A stretch of DNA of 64,000 nucleotides from assembly GCF_001685395.1 (NCBI RefSeq), contig NZ_CP014167.1, forward strand, positions 873,501 to 937,500, given 5' to 3'. The position numbers and the translations under genes are program-made. The notes under the pieces were generated by a model, which worked only from the letters and a program-made list of their open reading frames with translations, searched no databases and was not told the DNA's origin. Positions 1 through 7,084 of the stretch are shown piece after piece; position 1 is the first letter of the stretch, and each line of letters opens with the position of its first letter. The stretch comes from Paenibacillus yonginensis (lineage in GTDB: Bacteria > Bacillota > Bacilli > Paenibacillales > Paenibacillaceae).

Positions 1-111
1 TTTTCCTTTGCCATGACCGGAACAAACTGGATGGCCCATTTGGGTGGTTTGATCGGCGGATTTTTTGTATACGGCCTTCTGGTCCGCCTTACCCGGCGTC
101 TCAAAGCTTAG
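1..111 (+). CDS. Rhomboid-family intramembrane serine protease, C-terminal end (5' part outside window)
   Basis: The reading frame is open from the first base and ends at a TAG at 109-111, giving 36 residues. It contains NWMAHLGGLIGGFFVYGLL, which matches the last helix of rhomboid proteases, where the histidine of the Ser-His dyad sits in the A-H-x-G-G motif. A short basic tail (RLTRRLKA) follows, as expected for a cytoplasmic end. The catalytic serine helix lies upstream of the window, so activity cannot be judged. The substrate is unknown. Confidence 0.8.
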   Translation, partial: FSFAMTGTNWMAHLGGLIGGFFVYGLLVRLTRRLKA

Positions 112-173
112 ATTGATTTGCAACTGACAGGCAAGGCAATGCAATGCAATTCGGAAATGGAGCGAACAACCGA

Positions 174-1085
174 GTGGAACTAAGACAACTGCAGTATTTT
201 GTAAAGGTAGCAGGCAAAGAACATGTAACGCAGGCGGCGGAGGAGCTTCACGTCGCCCAATCCGCAGTGAGCAGGCAGATACATCAGCTGGAGAAAGAGC
301 TGGGGGTCGAGCTGTTCAAGCAGAAAGGACGAAATTTGCAGCTGACAGCGGTTGGACAGCTGTTCTGCAGCCGAATAGAGTCTATTCTGAAGGATTTGGA
401 CCGGGCTGTGGCCGAGGTTCATGAATTCCTGGACCCGGAGCAGGGGGAGATCCGGCTTGGTTTTCCGCATAGTCTGGGCGTCCACATGCTTCCGATCATC
501 ATTGCGGATTTCAAGAAACGTTATCCGAATGTCAAATTTCGCTTTAAGCAGGGCATGTATACTACGCTGATAAAGGATGTAACCGAAGCCGAGGTGGATT
601 TGGCATTTATCTCGCCGTTTCCGGATCATCATGATCAGGTATCGGGGGATGTGGTGCTGACCGAAGAGCTGTTCGCGATCCTCCCTCCCGGACATCCGCT
701 GGCAGGGGAAAGCGAGATTTCGCTTTATCAGCTAAAGGACGACAAATTTATTTTGTTCAGCAAAGGTTATTCGCTTCGGCCGATTGTGCTTCATGCCTGT
801 CTGGAAGCTGGGTTTACGCCTAAAATTGCTTTTGAAGGGGAAGAAACGGATACCATTCGAGGTTTGGTGGCAGCGGGGATGGGGGTAAGCCTGCTTCCCG
901 AGATGGCTTCCTATCACAATGGAAAGCTGGCTCCAACCCGAGTCAAAATATCGTCTCCCAAGGTAACACGTACCATTGGTCTCATTTATCGATCAGATGA
1001 TAAACTTCCGCTGGTCGCGCAGTCTTTCCGCACTTTTCTGCTTGAACATTTTAACGTCAAGTCCTGTACGGAAACAGACGTTTAA
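174..1085 (+). CDS. LysR-family transcriptional regulator, GltC-like
   Basis: A full-length LysR regulator of about 303 residues. The N-terminal winged helix-turn-helix reads ELRQLQYFVKVAGKEHVTQA followed by the AQSAVSRQIHQLE recognition region. The rest is a two-lobed effector-binding domain with the AAGMGVSLLPE element near the end. As I recall it, Bacillus subtilis GltC has the same opening, the same DPxxGxIxxGFPxSL linkage and similar late motifs, so a GltC-type glutamate-synthase regulator is the closest guess. No gltAB genes are in view. The frame is open from an ATG at 144, but family alignment favours the GTG at 174, directly before ELRQLQ, with a GGAG upstream. A strong terminator follows. 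Confidence 0.88.
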   Translation: MELRQLQYFVKVAGKEHVTQAAEELHVAQSAVSRQIHQLEKELGVELFKQKGRNLQLTAVGQLFCSRIESILKDLDRAVAEVHEFLDPEQGEIRLGFPHSLGVHMLPIIIADFKKRYPNVKFRFKQGMYTTLIKDVTEAEVDLAFISPFPDHHDQVSGDVVLTEELFAILPPGHPLAGESEISLYQLKDDKFILFSKGYSLRPIVLHACLEAGFTPKIAFEGEETDTIRGLVAAGMGVSLLPEMASYHNGKLAPTRVKISSPKVTRTIGLIYRSDDKLPLVAQSFRTFLLEHFNVKSCTETDV

Positions 1086-1090
1086 ACAGA

Positions 1091-1128
1091 AAAACTCCCG
1101 CAAGGCCGGACGGCCCTGCGGGAGTTTT
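1091..1128. terminator. Rho-independent terminator, probably bidirectional
   Basis: An inverted repeat pairs AAAACTCCCGCA with TGCGGGAGTTTT around a GC-rich inner stem. It has A and T runs on its two flanks, so it can serve the LysR gene on the plus strand and the zinc peptidase gene converging from the minus strand. Confidence 0.85.
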
Positions 1129-1156
1129 GATTTTACCGGCTAAACGTTTGGGTTAA

Positions 1157-1840
1157 TTAATCCCGGTTGTTGTTCGTAAAGATCAGAATGTAGCGGAGCA
1201 GCTCCAGCACGGAGATCAGGGCGGCGGCTACATAGGTCAAAGCGGCGGCGTTCAGCACTTTGCCGACGCTCTTGGCTTCGCTGTGGGTGACATAACCTTG
1301 CTCAAGCATAATTTTGCGCGCCCGGTTGCTGGCGTTAAATTCGACTGGCAGTGTAATGAGCTGGAAAGCGACGGCCACGGAGAAGAAAATGATGCCCAGT
1401 CCGAGCAGGTTGAACGCGCTGAACAAAATACCGGCAATCAGCAGGAACGGAGCAATGCCGGATGCAAAGTTAACGATCGGGAAGATGCGGTGTCTGAGCA
1501 CAAGCATCGGATAATGAACTTTATGCTGGATAGCATGGCCCACCTCATGACAGGCTACGGAAATGGCCGAGATGGAACGTTCGTAGTAAACCGGCTCCGA
1601 GAGGCGTACTACCCGGTGAATCGGATCGTAATGGTCGGTCAGGCTGCCGCGGACCGGTTCAATCGGCACATCGTACAGTCCGTTGGCATCCAGCATACGT
1701 CTTGCGGCTTCTTGTCCGGTCATGCCGCTGTAGTTCGGAACCTCGGTATATTTGTTGAAAGTTCCCTTGACCCTGAATTGGGCCCAGAGGGAGAAGATGA
1801 ACGCAATGATGATAAGAATGTACATACCGTCAAAATACAT
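1157..1840 (-). CDS. Zinc metallopeptidase, YugP family, membrane-bound
   Basis: A 227-residue protein with an N-terminal transmembrane segment (residues about 4-20), a soluble part carrying the zincin motif HEVGHAIQH (residues about 98-106), then two or three more membrane segments. This is the architecture of the Bacillus YugP family, whose substrates are not established. The start ATG at 1840 has a GGAGG eight bases upstream. A MerR-family regulator gene lies 29 bp upstream on the same strand, so the two are probably co-transcribed. A CxxEVGHA-like active-site signature and hydrophobic C-terminal half make a membrane-facing protease the only reasonable reading. Confidence 0.85.
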   Translation of the reverse strand: MYFDGMYILIIIAFIFSLWAQFRVKGTFNKYTEVPNYSGMTGQEAARRMLDANGLYDVPIEPVRGSLTDHYDPIHRVVRLSEPVYYERSISAISVACHEVGHAIQHKVHYPMLVLRHRIFPIVNFASGIAPFLLIAGILFSAFNLLGLGIIFFSVAVAFQLITLPVEFNASNRARKIMLEQGYVTHSEAKSVGKVLNAAALTYVAAALISVLELLRYILIFTNNNRD

Positions 1841-1869
1841 GTGTCATACCTCCGTAATTTAAAGTGTTG

Positions 1870-2292
1870 TCATGTGAAGGGTCCGTGATTCATTAATAAA
1901 CGGAGCGCTTCAATGCAGGCCAAGCTGGAAGGCATGATATGGGTATAAACTTTGTTAGCCTGACCAGGCTTAAGCTGCGAAATCAAAGGCTCCAGCTCCT
2001 TGACCTCGCGTTCCAGCTGCTGCAGATGAAGCTCGAGCGAAGTCAGCTTCTCCGAAACCTGCTCTTCGCTGATGTCCGTTAATTCATCGAGTCTGGCGCG
2101 GATCTCCTCCAGCGTATATTTTTCTTGTTTCCACTGGTTAATACGCTCCAGGCGGTTTAAGGTTTCAAGACTGTACAGCCGATAATTTTTGTGCGTTCTT
2201 GTCTCCGGGGAGATCAATCCAAGCTTTGTATAGTAATCAATAGTTCGTTCGCTGACGCCTGCGGCTTTGGCCAGTTCCCCGATTCGGTACAA
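1870..2292 (-). CDS. MerR-family transcriptional regulator
   Basis: A 140-residue protein. Residues 1-70 form the MerR winged helix: YRIGELAKAAGVSERTIDYY, then the LGLISP wing and NYRLYS. A coiled-coil dimerisation helix follows (about residues 75-115, rich in Glu/Leu). The C-terminal 25 residues hold a single cysteine but no recognisable metal or drug pocket, so the inducer is unknown. The start is a TTG at 2292 with a rather weak ribosome binding site. It lies directly upstream of the YugP-type peptidase gene on the same strand, which makes that gene its likely co-transcribed partner and possible target. Confidence 0.85.
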   Translation of the reverse strand: MYRIGELAKAAGVSERTIDYYTKLGLISPETRTHKNYRLYSLETLNRLERINQWKQEKYTLEEIRARLDELTDISEEQVSEKLTSLELHLQQLEREVKELEPLISQLKPGQANKVYTHIMPSSLACIEALRLLMNHGPFT

Positions 2293-2518
2293 TTTTATAG
2301 TCCCAATTGTATCACTCCCTGTCCTAACCGTTTCTTAATTAAATATATGTTTTTTTATACATAGTATAATACAGGATATGAAAGTATACAGTCAAACGTC
2401 ATGCTTTGAAATATAAATTCAATATATGTAGAGAATAGGCCGGTTATTCATAAGTAACATGTTGTGTAAAATATTTGAAAACGAACGGTTTTTTTTTCAG
2501 GAAAATCAAAAATTATGG
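2293..2518. other. Divergent intergenic region between merR-type gene and amtB
   Basis: AT-rich stretch of about 226 bp with no credible reading frame. It holds a perfect short dyad TATAC-ATA-GTATA at 2356-2368, upstream of the minus-strand MerR gene. That is a candidate regulator-binding or promoter element, but I cannot assign it. The amtB promoter follows at the right edge. Confidence 0.4.
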
Positions 2519-2548
2519 TTGTCAAATTGCCAGCTTATTGATTATAAT
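2519..2548 (+). promoter_or_regulatory. Probable sigma-A promoter of the ammonium transporter gene
   Basis: TTGTCA at 2519-2524 and a perfect TATAAT at 2543-2548 are separated by 18 bp, matching the housekeeping consensus. The start of transcription is predicted near 2555, about 45 bases before the amtB start codon. Confidence 0.65.
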
Positions 2549-2567
2549 CGCTTTAACATAAAAAACA

Positions 2568-2584
2568 TGTAAAGAAACATGACA
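2568..2584. promoter_or_regulatory. TnrA/GlnR box in the amtB leader
   Basis: The 17-mer TGTAAAGAAACATGACA fits the nitrogen-regulator consensus TGTNA-N7-TNACA at every fixed position. It lies downstream of the predicted promoter, at about +13 to +29, and just before the ribosome binding site. A protein bound there would be expected to block rather than activate, suggesting repression by a GlnR-type regulator when nitrogen is plentiful. Confidence 0.65.
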
Positions 2585-2600
2585 TTAAGGAGAGGGTTAT

Positions 2601-3992
2601 ATGAGGAAGAAGTGGTTGTTAAGCTTGCTGACTTTCGGTTCACTATTTGCAGTTCCTGTCTCCGCGTTTGCCGCAGATGAAGTAACTGCACCGGCAGTCG
2701 AAATCGGTTTGAATTCCTTGTTTGTATTTCTGGCTTTTGTGCTTGTATTCTTTATGCAGGCCGGTTTCGCCCTTCTGGAAGCAGGTTCTGTACGCATGAA
2801 GAATGCCGGGCATGTAGCCGGCAAAACGGTTCTCACCTTGGGGATCGCTGTTATCGCTTTCTGGGCTTTTGGTTTCGGCTTTGGATTCGGCAACGGCAAT
2901 GGATTTTTTGGTTATGAAGGTTTCTTCTTCGGAGGCAACGGAGATACAGCTTCCTTTGACGCTTTATCCGGCGCCGGTATTCCGGTAGTTATTTTGTTCC
3001 TGTTCCAATTCTCTTTCGCGGCTGTTTCACTGGCCATCGCCTGCGGCGGTATGGCTGAACGCGCGAAACTGAGTGTTTACATTATTTTCGGACTTCTATT
3101 TATGATCATTATTTATCCAATCATCGCTCACTGGGTATGGGGCGGCGGCTGGCTGGCCGAAATGGGCATGCAGGACTATGCAGGCTCCGCGGTCGTTCAC
3201 TTGACAGGCGCAACAGCGGCATTGGTTGCTACCTTCCTTCTTAAGCCGCGGCTTGGCAAATATAATAAAGACGGTAAACCAAACAGCATTCCTGGACATA
3301 ACCAGGTGCTTTCGGTACTGGGTGTTATCATTCTGTGGTTCGGCTGGTTTGGCTTCAACCCAGGCAGCGGCCTTTCTGCAATGAGTGACGGATTCTTTGG
3401 TTATGTCGCATTGACAACCAATCTGGCTGCAGCATCAGGCGGCGTTGCAGCGCTGCTCGTATCGTGGGCGGTATTCGGTAAAGCCGATATCCCAAGCATG
3501 CTGAATGGTGTGCTCGCAGCACTCGTAGCGATTACAGGTTCCTGTGCCTTCGTTGAGCCATGGGCAGCCATCGTAATCGGGGTTGTGGCCGGTGTCTTGA
3601 CGTTCTTCACGGCCCAATGGTTTGAGAAAGCCGGGCTTGATGATCCGGTTTATGCCTTCTCCGTACACGGTATCGCCGGTATGTGGGGCGCGTTGTCCAC
3701 TGGTTTCTTCGCAACAGGCGATCTGGCCGAGTCGGTTGGCGTAGGTCAAGCCGGTTTGCTCTATGGCGGCGGCTTCCATCAGCTTGGCGTTCAAGCTTTG
3801 GGCATGATCGGAACATTCGTGTTTGTTCTGGTGCTTTCCTTCATTATTCTGGGCATCATCAAAGCCGTGACCGGCTTGCGTGTAACGGAGGAAGAAGAGA
3901 CCATGGGCCTGGATATCAGTGAACATGGCACTTACGGTTATCCGGAACAAATGGGTCTCCTGAATCATTCGGGAAAAGATATTAGCAAGTAA
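2601..3992 (+). CDS. amtB: Ammonium transporter, Amt family
   Basis: A 463-residue membrane protein that moves ammonium across the cytoplasmic membrane. It begins with a cleavable signal peptide (MRKKWLLSLL to VSAFAAD), as many Amt proteins do, followed by eleven predicted membrane helices. Conserved marks are GFALLEAGSVRMKN in the first helices and the two pore histidines in SAVVHLTGA and FSVHGIAGMWGAL. The AGGAGAGG ribosome binding site sits nine bases before ATG 2601. A TnrA/GlnR box in its leader points to nitrogen control. No glnK/glnB (PII) gene follows. Instead a DUF294 gene and an exonuclease gene come next, 40-50 bp downstream and in the same direction. Confidence 0.95.
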   Translation: MRKKWLLSLLTFGSLFAVPVSAFAADEVTAPAVEIGLNSLFVFLAFVLVFFMQAGFALLEAGSVRMKNAGHVAGKTVLTLGIAVIAFWAFGFGFGFGNGNGFFGYEGFFFGGNGDTASFDALSGAGIPVVILFLFQFSFAAVSLAIACGGMAERAKLSVYIIFGLLFMIIIYPIIAHWVWGGGWLAEMGMQDYAGSAVVHLTGATAALVATFLLKPRLGKYNKDGKPNSIPGHNQVLSVLGVIILWFGWFGFNPGSGLSAMSDGFFGYVALTTNLAAASGGVAALLVSWAVFGKADIPSMLNGVLAALVAITGSCAFVEPWAAIVIGVVAGVLTFFTAQWFEKAGLDDPVYAFSVHGIAGMWGALSTGFFATGDLAESVGVGQAGLLYGGGFHQLGVQALGMIGTFVFVLVLSFIILGIIKAVTGLRVTEEEETMGLDISEHGTYGYPEQMGLLNHSGKDISK

Positions 3993-4041
3993 TTAAAAGC
4001 GGCTGTCTTAATAAAGATAGGTTAGAGAGGAAGTGCCCCGT

Positions 4042-5118
4042 ATGAAAGAATCTGCTTCCATTCCTATTGATTTATCGAGTATTCATTCTGCGGAGACTTC
4101 CAGCGAACTGCGTTTGGCCAGGTGGAAGGAAGAGAACAAGCTGCTTCAGCTGTTCTCTTCGGTTCCCACCGAGGATTGGAACGAAAGCGTGAACCGGCTG
4201 CAGGATGAAGTGATGGCGCAGGCCATCTCCATCTGCGAGCGGGAATTGGCGGAGGCAGGTGCGGGAGTTCCTCCCGTCCCCTTCGCTTTTGTTCTTTTTG
4301 GAAGTGGAGGCCGCCAGGAACAAACTCCTTGGAGCGATCAGGATAACGGTTTAATTTACGCGGATGGCGGAGGAGCGTTGGCGGATTCATATTTTGAACA
4401 GTTTGGTCTGAGTCTGGCCAGGGTGCTTGAAGAAGTCGGTTACCCTCCCTGCAAAGGAAAGGTGATGGTCTCCAATCCGATGTGGCGGTTAAGCCTTGCC
4501 GATTGGCATACCCAGCTTGCGGGATGGCGGGAGGAACTCCGCTGGGAGGACGTGCGTTATTTAACCATTGCTTCTGATTTGCGTTTTGTTGCAGGGGATG
4601 GAACGCTGGCAGCTAAATGGCGGAATGATTTCATGCGGCTGATGAGCCGAAATGAAGAGCTGGAGGCTGCTTTGCTGGGAAATACAGTTAGACATAAAGC
4701 GGCTTTAAACGTGCTGGGTCAAGTGATCACTGAGCGGTTTGGCGAGCACGCGGGAGAATTTGATGTGAAATATGGTTTATATATCCCGCTGGTTAACGGA
4801 ATCCGCTGCATTTCTTTGTATTATGGCATAAACGAGTCTTCAACCCAAGAGAGGATCTTGAAGCTGCATGAGCTGGAGGCCTTCCCGAGGCCTTGGCTTG
4901 ATGCGCTGCGAAGAGCTTTTGTGAAGGCGCTGAAATTCAGGTCGCTGACCAATCGGTATACGGAAGACGGCGTTTTGCTAGGAGATTCTTATCTAACCCA
5001 AGAAACACTCAAGCAGAAGGATGTATCCAGAGAGCTGAGGGAAAGTTTGAATACGGTTCGCCAGCTGTACCGGATGCTTCAAAGGCAGCATCGTTTTGCG
5101 GAAAGGAGGCTTCCATGA
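4042..5118 (+). CDS. DUF294 nucleotidyltransferase-like protein
   Basis: About 358 residues. The central GSGGRQEQTPWSDQDNGLIY (residues about 89-108) is the nucleotidyltransferase signature G-S-x-x-R-x-E with two metal-binding aspartates, as in DUF294 and the GlnD uridylyltransferase superfamily. The C-terminal half (about 200-350) corresponds to the helical DUF294_C output domain. No CBS pair is present, unlike many proteobacterial relatives. The ATG at 4042 is preferred over the GTG at 4033 because the GAGAGG ribosome site is too close to the latter. It sits behind amtB and overlaps the next gene by 4 bp. A nucleotidyl-transfer role in nitrogen signalling is inference; the substrate is unknown. 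Confidence 0.8.
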   Translation: MKESASIPIDLSSIHSAETSSELRLARWKEENKLLQLFSSVPTEDWNESVNRLQDEVMAQAISICERELAEAGAGVPPVPFAFVLFGSGGRQEQTPWSDQDNGLIYADGGGALADSYFEQFGLSLARVLEEVGYPPCKGKVMVSNPMWRLSLADWHTQLAGWREELRWEDVRYLTIASDLRFVAGDGTLAAKWRNDFMRLMSRNEELEAALLGNTVRHKAALNVLGQVITERFGEHAGEFDVKYGLYIPLVNGIRCISLYYGINESSTQERILKLHELEAFPRPWLDALRRAFVKALKFRSLTNRYTEDGVLLGDSYLTQETLKQKDVSRELRESLNTVRQLYRMLQRQHRFAERRLP

Positions 5119-5849
5119 AAGAGCCGGACCGAACGCACGGTTTATGGAACGCCATTAAAAACAGAACTTTACCCTCTGCAATCGCGTCTAAATTCGGCAC
5201 GGAAAGCGCAGAGCAGATTGCCTTTCTGCGCTCGCTGAATAAAGGCCTTCGAAGACCCGAGACGCTTCACGTACAGCTTAAAGAACTAAAAACGGCCGTT
5301 TTTGACTTGGAAACGACAGGGTTTCACCCCAAACAAGGGGATGAAATCCTGTCGTTTGGTGCCGTTAGAGTAGAGGGAATCCAGGTACGGCTGGAAGAGA
5401 CCCACCATGTGGTCGCTAAAACCTCAAAGCCGGTTCCAGAAGAAATCGTTGAGCTTACGGGTATTACCCAGGAAATGGCCGATCAAGCTCCACCGCTGGT
5501 CGAAGCGCTGCACGATTTTATGAGTTTTGTTGATGATCGGGTATTAATCGCGCATTGCAGCGGTCATGACAAAGCTTTTTTGGATATGGCCTTGTGGAGA
5601 ACCTCCAAAAGTCATTTGAGCCACCGGGTATTGGACACGATGATGATCGCTCAGCGTCTGCATGAGGACAGCCGTAAGGTGAGTCTTGATGATTGGCTCC
5701 ATTGGTATGGCATTCCGATTACACGCAGACACCATGCCCTGGAGGATGCCAAAATGACGGCTTTCCTGTGGACGGCATTAATTGACCAGCTGCGGGAAAG
5801 AGGTGTTTATACGCTGGGCGATTTGTATGTTTTCCTGAGCCATTCTTAA
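5115..5849 (+). CDS. 3'-5' exonuclease, DEDDh (DnaQ-like) family
   Basis: A 244-residue protein with the three exonuclease motifs in order: Exo I VFDLETTGFHP (residues about 63-73), Exo II AHCSGHDKAFLDMAL (about 147-161) and Exo III HHALEDAKMTA (about 200-210). The last holds the catalytic histidine of the DEDDh class. The first 55 residues are an extra helical region. It is too short for a PolC subunit and lacks helicase or UvrC-like domains. The start ATG overlaps the stop of the DUF294 gene (ATGA), so translation of the two is probably coupled. Pairing of a DUF294 protein with such an exonuclease is also seen in other bacteria, where its role is unclear. Confidence 0.87.
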   Translation: MKEPDRTHGLWNAIKNRTLPSAIASKFGTESAEQIAFLRSLNKGLRRPETLHVQLKELKTAVFDLETTGFHPKQGDEILSFGAVRVEGIQVRLEETHHVVAKTSKPVPEEIVELTGITQEMADQAPPLVEALHDFMSFVDDRVLIAHCSGHDKAFLDMALWRTSKSHLSHRVLDTMMIAQRLHEDSRKVSLDDWLHWYGIPITRRHHALEDAKMTAFLWTALIDQLRERGVYTLGDLYVFLSHS

Positions 5850-6313
5850 TGTTCCTGCAGTTTCATTAATAGATAAGTTAAATCTTCCCCTGATTGAACC
5901 CCGTAAAGCGAGTGATTAGGGGGATTTTTGTGTTCGGTGGCAACAATCATATAAATCCGGATGAGGGCACCAAAGCTTTGCAGCTGCTTTAGATCTTCGA
6001 GGGACGGTACCGGTGCGGAAACCGGGTGGTTGTGGACAATGCCGAGCAGGCGGGGGGACAAGCTGCAGGGAACCCAGACAGCCGGGTCAAGGGTGAAGGC
6101 GCGGTCGGGATTTGGAGAGCGGTTGGCCGCCGGCTTAAACTCGGTGATTCTCCAGCGTCGGGCGATATCCGAGTTATCCAGGCACTCGCCCAATAAAATG
6201 CCGCAGCCTTCTAACGGATGGCAGGCCGTCAGATGTTTGTAAATAGCGGACAAAACCTGTTCGTCCAGTTCGATGCTTATTTGGGATTGAGGGTGGCTGC
6301 TTGTATAAATCAT
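5846..6313 (-). CDS. JAMM/MPN+ domain metallopeptidase
   Basis: A 155-residue single-domain protein. It has the full JAMM zinc site: a glutamate in LEGCGILLGE (residues about 35-44) and HNHP followed seven residues later by SLED (H-x-H-x7-S-x2-D, about 93-106). The family removes ubiquitin-like or sulfur-carrier proteins, or cleaves C-terminal extensions of such carriers. No ThiS/MoaD-like carrier or E1-like gene is nearby, so the substrate is open. The gene ends tail-to-tail with the exonuclease gene, their stop codons overlapping by 4 bp. Confidence 0.85.
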   Translation of the reverse strand: MIYTSSHPQSQISIELDEQVLSAIYKHLTACHPLEGCGILLGECLDNSDIARRWRITEFKPAANRSPNPDRAFTLDPAVWVPCSLSPRLLGIVHNHPVSAPVPSLEDLKQLQSFGALIRIYMIVATEHKNPPNHSLYGVQSGEDLTYLLMKLQEH

Positions 6314-6417
6314 TCCGGTTCCTTTCTGACATTTAGGCGATGTTGGGTAATGTTTCTATTCCGGTTGGGCACAATAAGCAATAAATCTTCATAATCTTAC
6401 CGTAAAGGAACGATGGC

Positions 6418-6975
6418 ATGAAGTCAAAAACTTATCGCCGGAAAACGATTAGAACCTGGCTGGCTGCAGTGCTGATAGCTTGTTTGGCTTATTCAGCGAT
6501 TCCGGGCTCTATGGCTTTGGTGAATGCGGCCGGCAGTGACCGTGGTGTGCGGATCGGGAAAGCGGCCCCGTTCTTTGAGCTTAAAGGACTGGACGGGCAG
6601 ACCTACCGGGTAGCCGGAAAAAGGGACAAGCCGCTGCTGCTGAACTTCTGGGCATCCTGGTGCGAGCCCTGCCGCTTGGAAGCGCCGGATATGGAGAAGC
6701 TGTCCGAGAAATACAAAGGTGAACTGGATGTCTACGGAGTGAATGTGACTGCTTATGACGATGAAGCCAAAGTGAAAGCTTTTGTGGATGAATTCGGGAT
6801 TCATTATCCGATTCTGATGGATCGCAGAGAGACCGTATATTCGGAGTACCAGGGACAAGCGTTCCCTACACAGGTGCTGATCGACCAAGACGGTATTGTC
6901 CGGGAAATGATTATCGGGCTCCTGCCGCCGGAGGAGCTGGAAGCAAAAGTTCGCAGGCTGCTGCTTGCCAAATAA
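6418..6975 (+). CDS. TlpA/ResA-like thiol-disulfide oxidoreductase
   Basis: A 185-residue protein with an N-terminal signal or anchor helix (about residues 12-37) and an extracytoplasmic thioredoxin fold. The active site is WCEPC within FWASWCEPCRLEAPDME, the ResA/TlpA signature (CxPC with a glutamate instead of a glycine first). The conserved cis-proline region is AFPTQVLID. Such proteins reduce disulfides outside the membrane, for example in cytochrome c maturation. No ccdA or resBC gene is adjacent, so the exact client is unknown. AAGGAACG precedes the ATG, and a strong terminator follows. Confidence 0.85.
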   Translation: MKSKTYRRKTIRTWLAAVLIACLAYSAIPGSMALVNAAGSDRGVRIGKAAPFFELKGLDGQTYRVAGKRDKPLLLNFWASWCEPCRLEAPDMEKLSEKYKGELDVYGVNVTAYDDEAKVKAFVDEFGIHYPILMDRRETVYSEYQGQAFPTQVLIDQDGIVREMIIGLLPPEELEAKVRRLLLAK

Positions 6976-7027
6976 ACCGGGGCCAGGCGCGAAAGAAACA
7001 TACGCTGCCCCTACCAGCGCAAAAATA

Positions 7028-7064
7028 AAACCCGGAGCCTCCTGACGCAGGAGGCTCCGGGTTT
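7028..7064. terminator. Rho-independent terminator between converging genes
   Basis: A 13-bp GC-rich inverted repeat (CCCGGAGCCTCCT / AGGAGGCTCCGGG) with A/T flanks on both sides. It can stop transcription of the thioredoxin-like gene from the left and of cimA from the right. Confidence 0.85.
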
Positions 7065-7084
7065 ATCGCTGTGTTATTAAATCC

